In this document: positions 8,794 to 17,354 of the stretch, in pieces
Layout of the letters: every line of letters starts with the position of its first letter
Numbering within the stretch: the first letter of the stretch is position 1
Assembly (NCBI RefSeq): GCF_037094465.1
Contig: NZ_CP146609.1
Coordinates: forward strand, 2,158,501 to 2,222,500
Reading direction: 5' to 3'
DNA from: Pseudodesulfovibrio sp. 5S69
GTDB lineage: Bacteria; Desulfobacterota; Desulfovibrionia; Desulfovibrionales; Desulfovibrionaceae
DNA: 64,000 nt
Notes under the pieces: model-generated
Told to the model about the DNA's origin: nothing
The model's database searches: none
The model's input: only the letters and a program-made list of their open reading frames with translations
Position numbers and translations under genes: made by a program

Positions 8794-10197
8794 TCAGTTG
8801 GACGCTACGGCCGTCCCGTTCCGCTTGATGATTTTCTGCAGGCTGACCCGTTCGAGCCCGGCCAGGCGCGCCGCCTCCGAGATGTTGCCGCCGGTCCGGG
8901 CCAGGAGCCGCTCCAGGTAGGTCCGGGTGAATTCGTTGAGCACTCTGGCCTTGGCCTCCTTGTAGGCGTCGATATGCTCGTCCGTTTCCCCTGCGTCGCC
9001 GGGCCATGCCGCGCCGGGGCCGGACAACCTGCCCTCGGCCAGGCGCAGGTGGACCATCTCCACCTGGTTGCCGGGGCAGAAGACCGTCAGGCGGCGTACG
9101 GTGTTCTGCAACTCGCGCACGTTGCCGGGCCAGGGCCGTTCGCACAGGCAGGCGACCACCTCCGGGCTCAGGGTCTTGGGGTCGAGGTGCATCTCAAGGC
9201 AGGTCTGGTTCAGGAAATGCGCGGCCATGCGCGGAATGTCGTCGCGGTATTCCCGCAGGGGCGGGGTGTTCACGGTGAGCACGTTCAAGCGGTAGAACAG
9301 GTCCTCGCGGAACTCGCCCTCGTTGATGCGCTCCGGGAGGTTCCGGTTGGTGGTGGCCAGAATGCGCACGTCGATCTTGACGGCGGCGTTGGCCCCCACG
9401 GGCCGGATTTCGCGTTCCTGGAGCACACGCAGGAGCTTGGTTTGCATGGACATGGAGATGTCGCCGATTTCGTCGAGCAGGATGCTGCCGCCGCAGGCCG
9501 AGACGAACAGCCCCTGGCGGGCCTTGTCCGCTCCGGTGAAGGCGCCCTTGACGTGGCCGAAGAGCTCGCTCTCCAGCAACTGCTCCGGGATGGCCGGGCA
9601 GTTTACGGCCACGAAGGGGCCCTTGGCCCGGCTGCTCAGGCGGTGGATGTTCCCGGCCACGAGCTCCTTGCCCGTGCCGGATTCGCCGCAGATCAGCACA
9701 TTGTATTCCGAGGCGGCCACCGCGGCGATGGATTCCTTGAGGCGGCACATGGCCGGGGCCTTTCCCACCAGGGTGGACTCGCATCGGCCGGCCAGGGCGC
9801 GCAGGGCGCGGTTCTCGCCGAGCAGCCGCCCGCGCTCCAGCCCCTTCTGCACCGAGCGAGCCAGTTCTTCCCGTTTGACGGGCTTGGTCAGGAAGTCGTA
9901 GGCCCCGGCCTTGAGCGCGGTCACGGCGGCCTCCACGCTGCCGTAGCCGGTGACCAGGATCACGGTCAGGCCGGGCTCGATCTCCAGGGCTTGGTGCAGG
10001 AGCTCCTGGCCGTTCAGCTTGGGCATGCGCAGGTCCGTCAGCATGAGGTCCACGCTGTCCGACGACAGGATTTTCAGGGCTTCGGCCCCGTCGCCGGTCA
10101 GCGATATCTTTACCTCGGGAAAGCCTGCGGCGATGAGCCGGGCCAGCCCCTGGGCGAAATCGGGTTCATCGTCGACAAGCAATATGTGTTGGCTCAT
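8794..10197 (-). CDS. Sigma-54-dependent response regulator (NtrC family)
   Basis: A 467-aa protein: receiver domain (phospho-acceptor Asp55, Lys105-type FLTKP), AAA+ domain with Walker A GESGTGKE (171-178), the sigma-54-contacting GAFTGA loop (218-223), Walker B ILLDEIGD, and a C-terminal Fis-type helix-turn-helix (GGNISEAARLAGLERVSL). All features of an active enhancer-binding protein are present. Its start overlaps the stop of the upstream sensor kinase by 4 bp (ATGA), so the two are a pair. A strong -24/-12 promoter lies in front of the divergent operon at 12899, its probable target. Confidence 0.94.
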   Translation of the reverse strand: MSQHILLVDDEPDFAQGLARLIAAGFPEVKISLTGDGAEALKILSSDSVDLMLTDLRMPKLNGQELLHQALEIEPGLTVILVTGYGSVEAAVTALKAGAYDFLTKPVKREELARSVQKGLERGRLLGENRALRALAGRCESTLVGKAPAMCRLKESIAAVAASEYNVLICGESGTGKELVAGNIHRLSSRAKGPFVAVNCPAIPEQLLESELFGHVKGAFTGADKARQGLFVSACGGSILLDEIGDISMSMQTKLLRVLQEREIRPVGANAAVKIDVRILATTNRNLPERINEGEFREDLFYRLNVLTVNTPPLREYRDDIPRMAAHFLNQTCLEMHLDPKTLSPEVVACLCERPWPGNVRELQNTVRRLTVFCPGNQVEMVHLRLAEGRLSGPGAAWPGDAGETDEHIDAYKEAKARVLNEFTRTYLERLLARTGGNISEAARLAGLERVSLQKIIKRNGTAVASN

Positions 10198-12590
10198 TCG
10201 GCCTCCTCGGCGTCCTTGGCGGCCAGGGGCAGGTACACGCGAAAGAGCGCGCCGCCGCCGGGCCTGTTTTCCACCTCGATATCGCCGCCCAGGTCGCGGA
10301 TCAGGCTGTAGATCACGGCCAGGCCGAGGCCCGTTCCCTTGCCCGCCTCCTTGGTGGAGAAGAAGGGGTCGAACACGCGGTTGAGGTGCTCGGGCAGGAT
10401 GCCGGTCCCGTTGTCGGCCACGGTGATCTCGGCGAAGCGTTTGCCCGCGGCGATGATGACGCGCACCTCGCCCGTGCGCACCTCCTTTTCCTCCAGACCG
10501 CTGACCGCGTCCAGGGCGTTCATGATCAGGTTGGTCAGAATGTGCTCCAGGGCGTCGGCCCCGGCCCCCAGCGGCGGGATTTCCGTGGCCGCCTCCAGGA
10601 GGAGTTTCGCCCCGCACGACTTGGCCCTGGGCTGGAGCAGGTCCACCGTGGCCGAGGCCATGGCGGTCAGGTCGCCGGGCTCGCGGGAGGCCGGGCGCGG
10701 GCGGCTGAAGTCCAGGAGGTCGCGGACCACGCGCTGGGCCAGTTCGGTGTGGCGGATGATCACCGCGAGGTCCGCCTGGGCCTGGCCGTCCTTCTGCGAG
10801 GCGGCCAGCAGTTCGGCGTAGCACAGGATGACGCCCAGCGGGTTGTTGATCTCGTGCGCCAGCCCGGCCGCGAGCTGCCCCACGGCGACTATGCGTTCGT
10901 TGCGCACCATCTGGTCCTCCATGCGCCGTTCCATGGTCACTTCGCGCAGCGAGGCCACGGTGCGGCGGCCCTTGGTTTCCGTGAGCGGGTAGAGGTGGGC
11001 CACGAAGATGCGTCCGTCCGGCAGCTCGAATTCGCCGCAGCCAGTATCCCTGGTGGCGTCGTGGATCATTTTCAGCAGGCTGGCGACTCCGGGATCGTCC
11101 AGGGTGTCGGCCAGATGGACGGCCGTGGAGTTGGCCAGGAGCACGGCGTCGCCCGAGTCCAGCAGAAGGAGCGGGTCCGCGATGCCCTCGAACAGGGAGG
11201 AGAGCATGGCGTTCTGGGTCAGGAGCCCGTCCAGGGCCTCCATGTTCTCCATGGCGATGCCCAATTGCTGGCCGATGGCCCGGGCCAGGTCGACCAGCCG
11301 GTCGGAGCGTTCCTGGGGCTGGTCCCAATAGAGGTTCAGGAGGCCCCGGCTGGTCCCCGAGGTCTGCACCGGGATGTGCCAGGAGAGGTCGCCCATGCGG
11401 GGGTCGATCCCGGTGACCAGGTCGTGCCAGTCCTCCGGCAGTTCGGGCGGGACGTCGGGGTCGGGCCAGGAGGCGAAGTCCGTGGCGGCCAGGACGCAGA
11501 CATAGCCCGCCCTGGACGCGCCGAAGCGGCGGGCGATGAGCTCCAGCCCGGCGCGCAGCAGTTCCTGTTTGGTCTGGCTGCGGTTCAGGCTGTCCAGGAG
11601 CGAGACGAACAGGGCCACGTCGGCGCGACGGTCGTCGGCAAGCCGGGTCAGGTCCACGGTGCGCTCGGCCACCTTGTCCTCCAGGGTGGCGGCGTATTCC
11701 TTGAGGTCCACGCGCGCTTGGCGCAGGTGCTCGGCGAAGAGTTCGAAGCCGTGCAGCAGCCCCTCGATCTCGTCCTCTTGGGGCAGGAACAGCTCGGTCT
11801 GGAGCGGGGCCTCGTCCGGGAACAGGCGCTGCATGACCCCGGTGACGCGGCCCAGGCTGTGGACCACCAGGCGGTGAAAGAATCCCTGGATGATCAGGAA
11901 CTGGACCAGGATGCCCAGGGCGAACAGCAGGGCGAAGGACAGGGTGGCGTCGCGGATGCCGCCCACGTCCCGCTCGACCTTGAGCCGAACCATGTCGATG
12001 CCCGCCAGGCCGCCCACGTGATTGCCGAAGCCGCGCACGTCGCCGTAGCGTTCGATAAGCTCGTGCGGAGCCTCTTCCGGAGCGCCGTGGCAGTGCATGC
12101 AGGAGACGTCGTAGCGCTGGGCGTAGACCGTGATGAAGTAGCGCTCGCCGTCCGCGTTCCGGAATTCCTCAAGGTGGTTCAACTCGGGGTCCGCCCGGAA
12201 GCGGTCGATGAACTCGCGCTCCAGGGGAGTGGCTTCGGAGTCGGGGTTGCGCGCGCCCTCGGTGACGCGGCGGTAGGTGAAGCTGTTGTGCTCCAGGTTG
12301 GGGTCGCTCATGACCGCGCGGGTCACGTAGGAGGCGCTCATGGCCTCGAGCACGAAATGGTCGCTGGGCAGAGTCTTGTACATGACCGGGCGCAGGGTGT
12401 TGCGGACGTAGCGCTGCACGGCCTCGACCTGGGCCAGGATGAGCGAGGCCTTTTCCCGCGCCTCTCCCTCCATGAGGCGGTTGAGGTGGATGTTCAGGCC
12501 CACGGCGAAAAAGGCCACCAGGCCCGTCATGAGCAGGAACAATCCGGTAAAGAACTTGCTTTGCAGGCTGTGCGGCATGAGCCGGCGCAT
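10194..12590 (-). CDS. Sensor histidine kinase with periplasmic c-heme-motif DUF3365 domain
   Basis: A 798-aa kinase. Segments in order: TM helix (~12-32), periplasmic Tll0287/DUF3365-like domain with CMHCH (C164-H168), TM helix (~215-238), HAMP, coiled coil, GAF-like domain (~335-460), PAS-like region (~465-560), HisKA with phospho-His in LAHEINNPLG, and HATPase with DNGTGI and GKGTGLGLA. The CxxCH on the outer side indicates covalent heme and hence sensing of redox state or a gaseous ligand. It overlaps the sigma-54 regulator by 4 bp. The signal itself is unknown; the divergent transporter hints at a sulfur oxyanion-related response. Confidence 0.92.
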   Translation of the reverse strand: MRRLMPHSLQSKFFTGLFLLMTGLVAFFAVGLNIHLNRLMEGEAREKASLILAQVEAVQRYVRNTLRPVMYKTLPSDHFVLEAMSASYVTRAVMSDPNLEHNSFTYRRVTEGARNPDSEATPLEREFIDRFRADPELNHLEEFRNADGERYFITVYAQRYDVSCMHCHGAPEEAPHELIERYGDVRGFGNHVGGLAGIDMVRLKVERDVGGIRDATLSFALLFALGILVQFLIIQGFFHRLVVHSLGRVTGVMQRLFPDEAPLQTELFLPQEDEIEGLLHGFELFAEHLRQARVDLKEYAATLEDKVAERTVDLTRLADDRRADVALFVSLLDSLNRSQTKQELLRAGLELIARRFGASRAGYVCVLAATDFASWPDPDVPPELPEDWHDLVTGIDPRMGDLSWHIPVQTSGTSRGLLNLYWDQPQERSDRLVDLARAIGQQLGIAMENMEALDGLLTQNAMLSSLFEGIADPLLLLDSGDAVLLANSTAVHLADTLDDPGVASLLKMIHDATRDTGCGEFELPDGRIFVAHLYPLTETKGRRTVASLREVTMERRMEDQMVRNERIVAVGQLAAGLAHEINNPLGVILCYAELLAASQKDGQAQADLAVIIRHTELAQRVVRDLLDFSRPRPASREPGDLTAMASATVDLLQPRAKSCGAKLLLEAATEIPPLGAGADALEHILTNLIMNALDAVSGLEEKEVRTGEVRVIIAAGKRFAEITVADNGTGILPEHLNRVFDPFFSTKEAGKGTGLGLAVIYSLIRDLGGDIEVENRPGGGALFRVYLPLAAKDAEEAE

Positions 12591-12691
12591 GGTACCCCTC
12601 TTGGCTTTGCGGGAAGCATATGCGGCCGGGAGATCGAATGCAACAGGGGCGGTTTCAACTGCGTCCTTTCGGCAGCAGGGTGTAACCGCAA

Positions 12692-12716
12692 GGCAGCACC
12701 TTCGGCGTGAGCTGCC
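12692..12716. promoter_or_regulatory. Possible enhancer site for the sigma-54 activator
   Basis: The arms ggcagc and gctgcc are inverted and 13 bp apart, about 70-95 bp upstream of the predicted start point. This is the distance at which NtrC-family activators bind. The arms are short, so chance is possible. Confidence 0.35.
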
Positions 12717-12760
12717 AATAAATAGTTTTATATTTCAGATAATTAAAAAATTATACCCAT

Positions 12761-12776
12761 TGGAACCATTTTTGCT
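12761..12776 (+). promoter_or_regulatory. Sigma-54 (-24/-12) promoter
   Basis: The sequence tggaaccatttttgct matches TGGCAC-N5-TTGCW with the invariant GG and GC exactly 10 bp apart (12762-12763 and 12774-12775); one base of the -24 box differs. Transcription would start near 12787, about 110 nt ahead of the transporter ATG. Confidence 0.75.
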
Positions 12777-12898
12777 TTGCTGCCGTTTTAAAGCCGACGG
12801 AATCGGCTTTGGTCGATCCCCCCGACCGGAACGGGGCAGGGGTCGGAGGTATGTTCAATAACCATCGCCAAACCGAATGTGACAATGAGGAGGTTCTT

Positions 12899-14341
12899 AT
12901 GGCGGAAAAACGGTGGCTTACCGAGGACAAGCTCGCACTCATCATGGGGCTGATTCTCTTCGCTCTCGGCCTGTTCAGTTTTGCCGGGGTCGATTTGTTG
13001 GGGTGGGGAGTCAGCACGAACACCTGGATACATCCCGGGCAGATCTTTTCCGTGACGGCCAAGGCCGATTACGGCGGATTGAACGGGTATGCGTCCCTGT
13101 TCCTGACCTATGCGTTCATCACCCTGTTCCTGAGCTTCGGCGTGAAGTTCCTGGGCGGTGACGTCCCCAAGTTCATCAAGTCCTTTACCGTGGTTTTCTT
13201 CCTGAGCATGATCTGCTGGGCCGCCGGGCACTACGCGGTCATCGCGGCCACCCCGGACAAGCTGGAGAAATTCGGCCTGACCTGGGCCATGGGCCTGACC
13301 GGCGAGGCGGGCTTCATCGTCGCGCTGGTGGTGGGCATCATCATCGGCAACTTCTTCCCCGGTTTCGCCGAGGAGATGAAGGAAGCCCTGCGTCCTGAGA
13401 TGTACATCAAGATCGCCATCGTCATCCTGGGCGCCGAGCTCGGCGTCAAGGCCGTCGACGCCATGGGGCTGGCCTCCGCGGTCATTTTCCGAGGCCTGTG
13501 CGCCATCATCGAGGCGTATCTGATCTACTGGGCGCTGGTCTATTACGTCTCGCGCAAGTACTTCAAGTTCAGCAAGGAGTGGTCCGCGCCGCTGGCCTCG
13601 GGCATCTCCATCTGCGGCGTTTCCGCGGCCATCGCCACGGGCGGCTCCATCCGCGCGCGGCCCATCGTGCCGATCATGGTCTCGTCGCTGGTCGTCGTCT
13701 TCACCTGCATCGAGATGCTGGTGCTGCCGTTTGTGGCCCAGTGGTGGCTCAGCGGCGAACCCATGGTCGCCGGCGCCTGGATGGGCCTGGCGGTCAAGTC
13801 CGACGGCGGCGCGGTCGCCTCGGGCGCCATCACCGACGCGCTGATCCGCGCCAAGGTCCTGGCCGACACCGGCGTGCAGTACCAGGGCGGCTGGATTACC
13901 ATGGCCACCACGACCATCAAGATCTTCATCGACGTGTTCATCGGCATCTGGGCCTTTGTCCTGGCCGCCGTGTGGTGTACGTTCATCGAATGCAAGCCCG
14001 GCCAGGGCGGCATGAAGATCGGTGAAATCCTGGACCGTTTCCCCCGCTTCGTCGTGGGGTACGTGGTCACCTTCCTGGTCATGCTGCTCATCTGCGTCAT
14101 GAACAAGGACCTCATCCCGCTGGGCAAGGCGACCATTGCCGGGACCCACGTCTTCAGGGGCCTGTTCTTCGTGTTGACCTTCTTCACCATCGGCATGGTG
14201 TCGAACTTCAAGAAGCTGTGGGCCGAGGGCATCGGCAAGCTGGCGGCCGTCTACATCGTCTGCCTGGGCGGCTTCATCATCTGGATCGGGTTGTTCATCT
14301 CCTGGCTGTTCTTCCACGGCGTGAAGCCGCCGGTCGTCTAG
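12899..14341 (+). CDS. UPF0324/YeiH-like putative sulfate exporter family transporter
   Basis: A 480-aa membrane protein with about eleven hydrophobic segments. The segments SGISICGVSAAIATGG and KSDGGAVASGAITDA resemble the conserved Gly-rich motifs of the YeiH/UPF0324 family, usually annotated as putative sulfate exporters, but it is longer than the common ~340-aa members. The ATG at 12899 follows GAGGAGG. It is expressed from the sigma-54 promoter and followed by two small genes. Substrate is not proven for the family; in a sulfate reducer sulfate, sulfite or another small anion would make sense. Confidence 0.8.
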   Translation: MAEKRWLTEDKLALIMGLILFALGLFSFAGVDLLGWGVSTNTWIHPGQIFSVTAKADYGGLNGYASLFLTYAFITLFLSFGVKFLGGDVPKFIKSFTVVFFLSMICWAAGHYAVIAATPDKLEKFGLTWAMGLTGEAGFIVALVVGIIIGNFFPGFAEEMKEALRPEMYIKIAIVILGAELGVKAVDAMGLASAVIFRGLCAIIEAYLIYWALVYYVSRKYFKFSKEWSAPLASGISICGVSAAIATGGSIRARPIVPIMVSSLVVVFTCIEMLVLPFVAQWWLSGEPMVAGAWMGLAVKSDGGAVASGAITDALIRAKVLADTGVQYQGGWITMATTTIKIFIDVFIGIWAFVLAAVWCTFIECKPGQGGMKIGEILDRFPRFVVGYVVTFLVMLLICVMNKDLIPLGKATIAGTHVFRGLFFVLTFFTIGMVSNFKKLWAEGIGKLAAVYIVCLGGFIIWIGLFISWLFFHGVKPPVV

Positions 14342-14387
14342 GAATGGAATCCGTCCCGAATAAACGAACGAACAAGGAGCGTACATA

Positions 14388-14558
14388 ATGTCCGTAGAAG
14401 AACACAATATCGCCGAAGAAATGGGCAAGATGGAATATGAGCCGTTGCAGCCCATCGAGATCAAACTGATTCGCTGGAGCCTGATCATCGGGGTCGTGTC
14501 CCTGGTGGTCCTCTATCTGGTCAGCGCGGCCTTCTTCCCCGCGGCGCACGGCGTATAG
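14388..14558 (+). CDS. Small single-pass membrane protein (56 aa)
   Basis: The ATG at 14388 is preceded by AAGGAG at 8-9 nt spacing. The product has an acidic, soluble N-terminus (residues 1-27) and one hydrophobic helix (~30-50), predicted N-in. It lies 46 nt after the transporter stop and 52 nt before the next gene, in one operon. I do not recognise a family. The layout suggests an accessory or stabilising subunit of the transporter; this is inference. Confidence 0.75.
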   Translation: MSVEEHNIAEEMGKMEYEPLQPIEIKLIRWSLIIGVVSLVVLYLVSAAFFPAAHGV

Positions 14559-14610
14559 CCATTCAACGGCGGGCAGGGGCGAGCCCGTGCCCGCCGTTTC
14601 GGAGAGACAT

Positions 14611-14883
14611 ATGCAACAATGTGAAATGATCGTCAGCAAACTGGTGGACCGGGTGCGCGCGGATAAGCAGGACGTCCTGCGCAAGCGCATTGAGGACGCC
14701 GTGGTCGAGCAGGCCGGGGCCGAGGGCCCCGAAGGCCCGGCCGCGCACCGCTTCCTCCTGGACCTGGACCTCTTCGTGAACATGCGCGGACCGGAGTTCA
14801 TCTACTCGCGCGGCATCGCGGAGAGCCTGCGCGTGGGCGAGGACATCTTCGAGCTGGCCTACGTGCTCAAGAAGGCCATGTAG
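14611..14883 (+). CDS. Hypothetical cytoplasmic protein (90 aa) of the transporter operon
   Basis: Predicted soluble, charged, probably helical protein. The ATG at 14611 is chosen over a GTG eight codons upstream because GGAGAG sits 6 nt before it. It is the last gene before a strong terminator and so belongs to the sigma-54-driven operon. No motif was recognised; no cysteine motif beyond one Cys near the start. Confidence 0.75.
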   Translation: MQQCEMIVSKLVDRVRADKQDVLRKRIEDAVVEQAGAEGPEGPAAHRFLLDLDLFVNMRGPEFIYSRGIAESLRVGEDIFELAYVLKKAM

Positions 14884-14959
14884 CAACCCCGGTCCCGAAT
14901 CGGACCGACAGCCACCCCGGACGCCCCTCCGACCCCAGGGGGCGCACCGGCGTTGTATG

Positions 14960-15001
14960 GGCGGGATGGATGTGGAACGTATCCATCCCGCCTTGTCTTT
15001 T
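14960..15001 (+). terminator. Terminator of the transporter operon
   Basis: A 12-bp perfect stem (ggcgggatggat / atccatcccgcc) with a 9-nt loop is followed by ttgtctttt. It lies between convergent transcription units. Confidence 0.85.
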
Positions 15002-15070
15002 GCTTCGGGGGATTTCCGTAAGGCGCGGACCGGTCGGGGTTGACGGCCGAAGGGGAAAGAGGGTCATCTC

Positions 15071-15730
15071 TCAGAGCCACCGATACTTGCGCAGGGGGCG
15101 GCCGATGGCCGGGTAATCGAGGTGGCTCGACACCTTGCCGATCTCTTCCAGGTAGACGAGGTATTTCTTGATGGAGACGCGGGACAGGCCGATGTCCTGC
15201 TCCAGGTCCTTCATGCTGCAGCTTTCCGTTCGGCTCGACAGGCTGTTCTGGATGTTTTGCAGCGTGTCCGCGTCGACCCCCTTGGGGTAAGACGGTTTTT
15301 CGCGGATGAAGATCCTCTTGTCCAGAATGCTCTGATCCAGTTCCGCATGCGATTCGAGCAGCCTCCGCCGTTCCTGGTAGGAGAGGAGGGCCACCTGGAA
15401 GCGCTCGAAGGTGAAGGGCTTCATCAGGTAGTCTATGACCCCGAGGCGCAACGCCTTCTTGATGTCGTTCGAGCTGCGGTCGGCGGTGATCATGATGACG
15501 TCCACCCGCGTGTAGGTGTTGCGGATGTGCTGCAGCAGTTCAAGGCCGTCCAGCCCCGGCATGAACACGTCGAGCAGGACCAGGGTCTGCTCCTGGCGGT
15601 CCAGGTAGTCGAGGCAGGGCTTTGCCGTGCCGAAGTGGCCGCGCAGGTTGAACCCCTCCAGCCGGGACAGATATTCGGAATTGATGGCCGCGACCATGGG
15701 GTCGTCCTCGACGATGATGACGTCAATCAT
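15071..15730 (-). CDS. citB: CitB/DcuR-type response regulator
   Basis: A 219-aa regulator with a receiver domain (Asp54 in LLDVFMPG, Lys in YLMKPF) and a C-terminal DNA-binding region typical of the CitB/DcuR/MalR group (CSMKDLEQDIGLSRVSIKKYL). It overlaps the kinase gene by 8 bp and is the last gene of the cit operon. By analogy with CitAB it should activate the cit operon when citrate is sensed. The symbol rests on family and context. Confidence 0.9.
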   Translation of the reverse strand: MIDVIIVEDDPMVAAINSEYLSRLEGFNLRGHFGTAKPCLDYLDRQEQTLVLLDVFMPGLDGLELLQHIRNTYTRVDVIMITADRSSNDIKKALRLGVIDYLMKPFTFERFQVALLSYQERRRLLESHAELDQSILDKRIFIREKPSYPKGVDADTLQNIQNSLSSRTESCSMKDLEQDIGLSRVSIKKYLVYLEEIGKVSSHLDYPAIGRPLRKYRWL

Positions 15731-17354
15731 TTTTTCCCTCCTTACTCGCGGAAAGCGGCAGTTGCACGGTCACACGGGTCCCTTTTCCCGGCTTGGAGTC
15801 CATTTCCAGCGTTCCGCCGAGGGAGTCCACCGTGAGCAGGACGAGATACAGGCCGAGTCCGCGGTCGCGCCCCTTGGTGGAGAAGTTCCGGGTGAAGATC
15901 TTGTCCATCAGGCCGTCTTCGATGCCTTCGCCGGAGTCCTGGATCATTATCCAGATCTGTTCGTCGTCCACCGTGAAGTCGACGGCCATGTGTTTTTTCT
16001 CGGTTTCGGCCATGGCGTCGATCCCGTTGTCGATGATGTTGCCGACGATGGTCACGAAGCCGTTGCGCAGCGTTGGATCGGTGATGTCCGGCAGCACCCC
16101 TTCGATCTCGAACTCGACCTGGGTGCCCAGCTCCCTCGCTTTGTTGAATTTGCTGGAGAGGAATCCGGCAATGACCGCGTCCTTGATGCCCGAGGACAGG
16201 GCCGCATGTTCCTTCATGCGCACGCCGATGAGGTTCGACAGGTATTTGGAGAGTGCCTTGAGCTTGCCTTTCTGCAACAAGCCATAGATGACGTGCAGCC
16301 GGTTCAGGAAGTCGTGCGATTGGGTCCGGAGGGCATCCACGTACCGGTTTACTCCCGTCAGGTTCTCGGCCAGTTGGCGGACTTCGGTCATGTCTCTGAA
16401 CGTGGCGATGGCGCCGACGAGGGTGCCGTTGACCATGATGGGCGTCCGGTTGGTCAGGATGATCGTCCCCAGGAGATTCTGTTCATTGTCGAATTCGGGC
16501 TGCCTGGTGACGAGTATCTCCGGGAGGCGGGAGTTCGGCACCACCTCCTCGACCGGCTGGCCGAGGAAATCACCTTCGATGCCGATATTGTTCAATATCC
16601 TGGTGGCTTCGGCGTTCACCAAGGTAATCCGGGCGTTGGTGTCGATGGCGACGATACCTTCGCGCACCGTGCTGAGCATGGCCACCCGTTCCTCCAGGCG
16701 CCTGGCGATATCTTCGGGTTCGAGTCCGTGCAGGATGTTGATGATGCTTTTCGAGAACAGGACCGCCATCACCAGGCCGAAGATGAGCACAAAGAAAAGG
16801 TCGGGCCAGATCGGCGCTATGAATCGGGCGATGGATTGCTCGATGGCGTCGGACATGATGCCCACGATGGTCACGCCGACCTGGCGGCCGTCGTCGCCGT
16901 AGATGGGGGTAAGGGCCCTCAGGGACGTGCCGAACGTGCCCGTGGCGAAGGAGATGTAGCTCTTCCCCCGGATGGCGTCTCCCGCGTCGCCGCCGACGAC
17001 ATGCTTGCCGATGTTTTCCGCGACCGGGTGATAGGTGCGCATGCCGTGCATGTCGATGAGCACGATGAACTTGACCCGGCTGGCCTTGGTCAGCATCGTC
17101 AGTTCGCTGCGGATTTCCGGCATCAGCGCGCTGTCGCCCTGCATGAAGCGTTTCACCAGCGGCATCTTCGAGGTGATTTCCGCTACGCTCATGGCCTGGG
17201 TTCCGGCCACGTGGCGGTATTCTGAGTCGATGAGGTGATGGACGTGGAGGTCGAGCAGGGCGAAGGGCGGCACGAACATGGCGCAGACCATCAGCATGAG
17301 TTTGGTCTTGAGCCGCGTCTTGCGGAAAAGCGGGGAAAAGAACCGTAGTATCAT
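15723..17354 (-). CDS. citA: CitA/DcuS-type sensor histidine kinase
   Basis: A 543-aa kinase: TM helix (~17-38), periplasmic PAS/sCACHE-like domain of the CitA/DcuS type (~40-180), second TM (~184-205), cytoplasmic PAS (~225-330), DcuS/CitA-type dimerisation helix with phospho-His in SHDFLNRLH, and HATPase with DNGIDAM and GRDRGLGLYL. It starts within the last codon of citG (4-bp ATGA overlap), so sensor and enzymes are coupled. Citrate or a related tricarboxylate is the probable ligand, from context. Confidence 0.92.
   Translation of the reverse strand: MILRFFSPLFRKTRLKTKLMLMVCAMFVPPFALLDLHVHHLIDSEYRHVAGTQAMSVAEITSKMPLVKRFMQGDSALMPEIRSELTMLTKASRVKFIVLIDMHGMRTYHPVAENIGKHVVGGDAGDAIRGKSYISFATGTFGTSLRALTPIYGDDGRQVGVTIVGIMSDAIEQSIARFIAPIWPDLFFVLIFGLVMAVLFSKSIINILHGLEPEDIARRLEERVAMLSTVREGIVAIDTNARITLVNAEATRILNNIGIEGDFLGQPVEEVVPNSRLPEILVTRQPEFDNEQNLLGTIILTNRTPIMVNGTLVGAIATFRDMTEVRQLAENLTGVNRYVDALRTQSHDFLNRLHVIYGLLQKGKLKALSKYLSNLIGVRMKEHAALSSGIKDAVIAGFLSSKFNKARELGTQVEFEIEGVLPDITDPTLRNGFVTIVGNIIDNGIDAMAETEKKHMAVDFTVDDEQIWIMIQDSGEGIEDGLMDKIFTRNFSTKGRDRGLGLYLVLLTVDSLGGTLEMDSKPGKGTRVTVQLPLSASKEGKND

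Larger units (their letters stand above)
12591..12898. other. Divergent control region between the kinase and transporter operons
   Basis: About 308 bp without a gene. The kinase side is GC-rich, the transporter side AT-rich. It contains a sigma-54 promoter (12761-12776) and an imperfect inverted repeat upstream of it (12692-12716). No other element was recognised. Confidence 0.7.
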
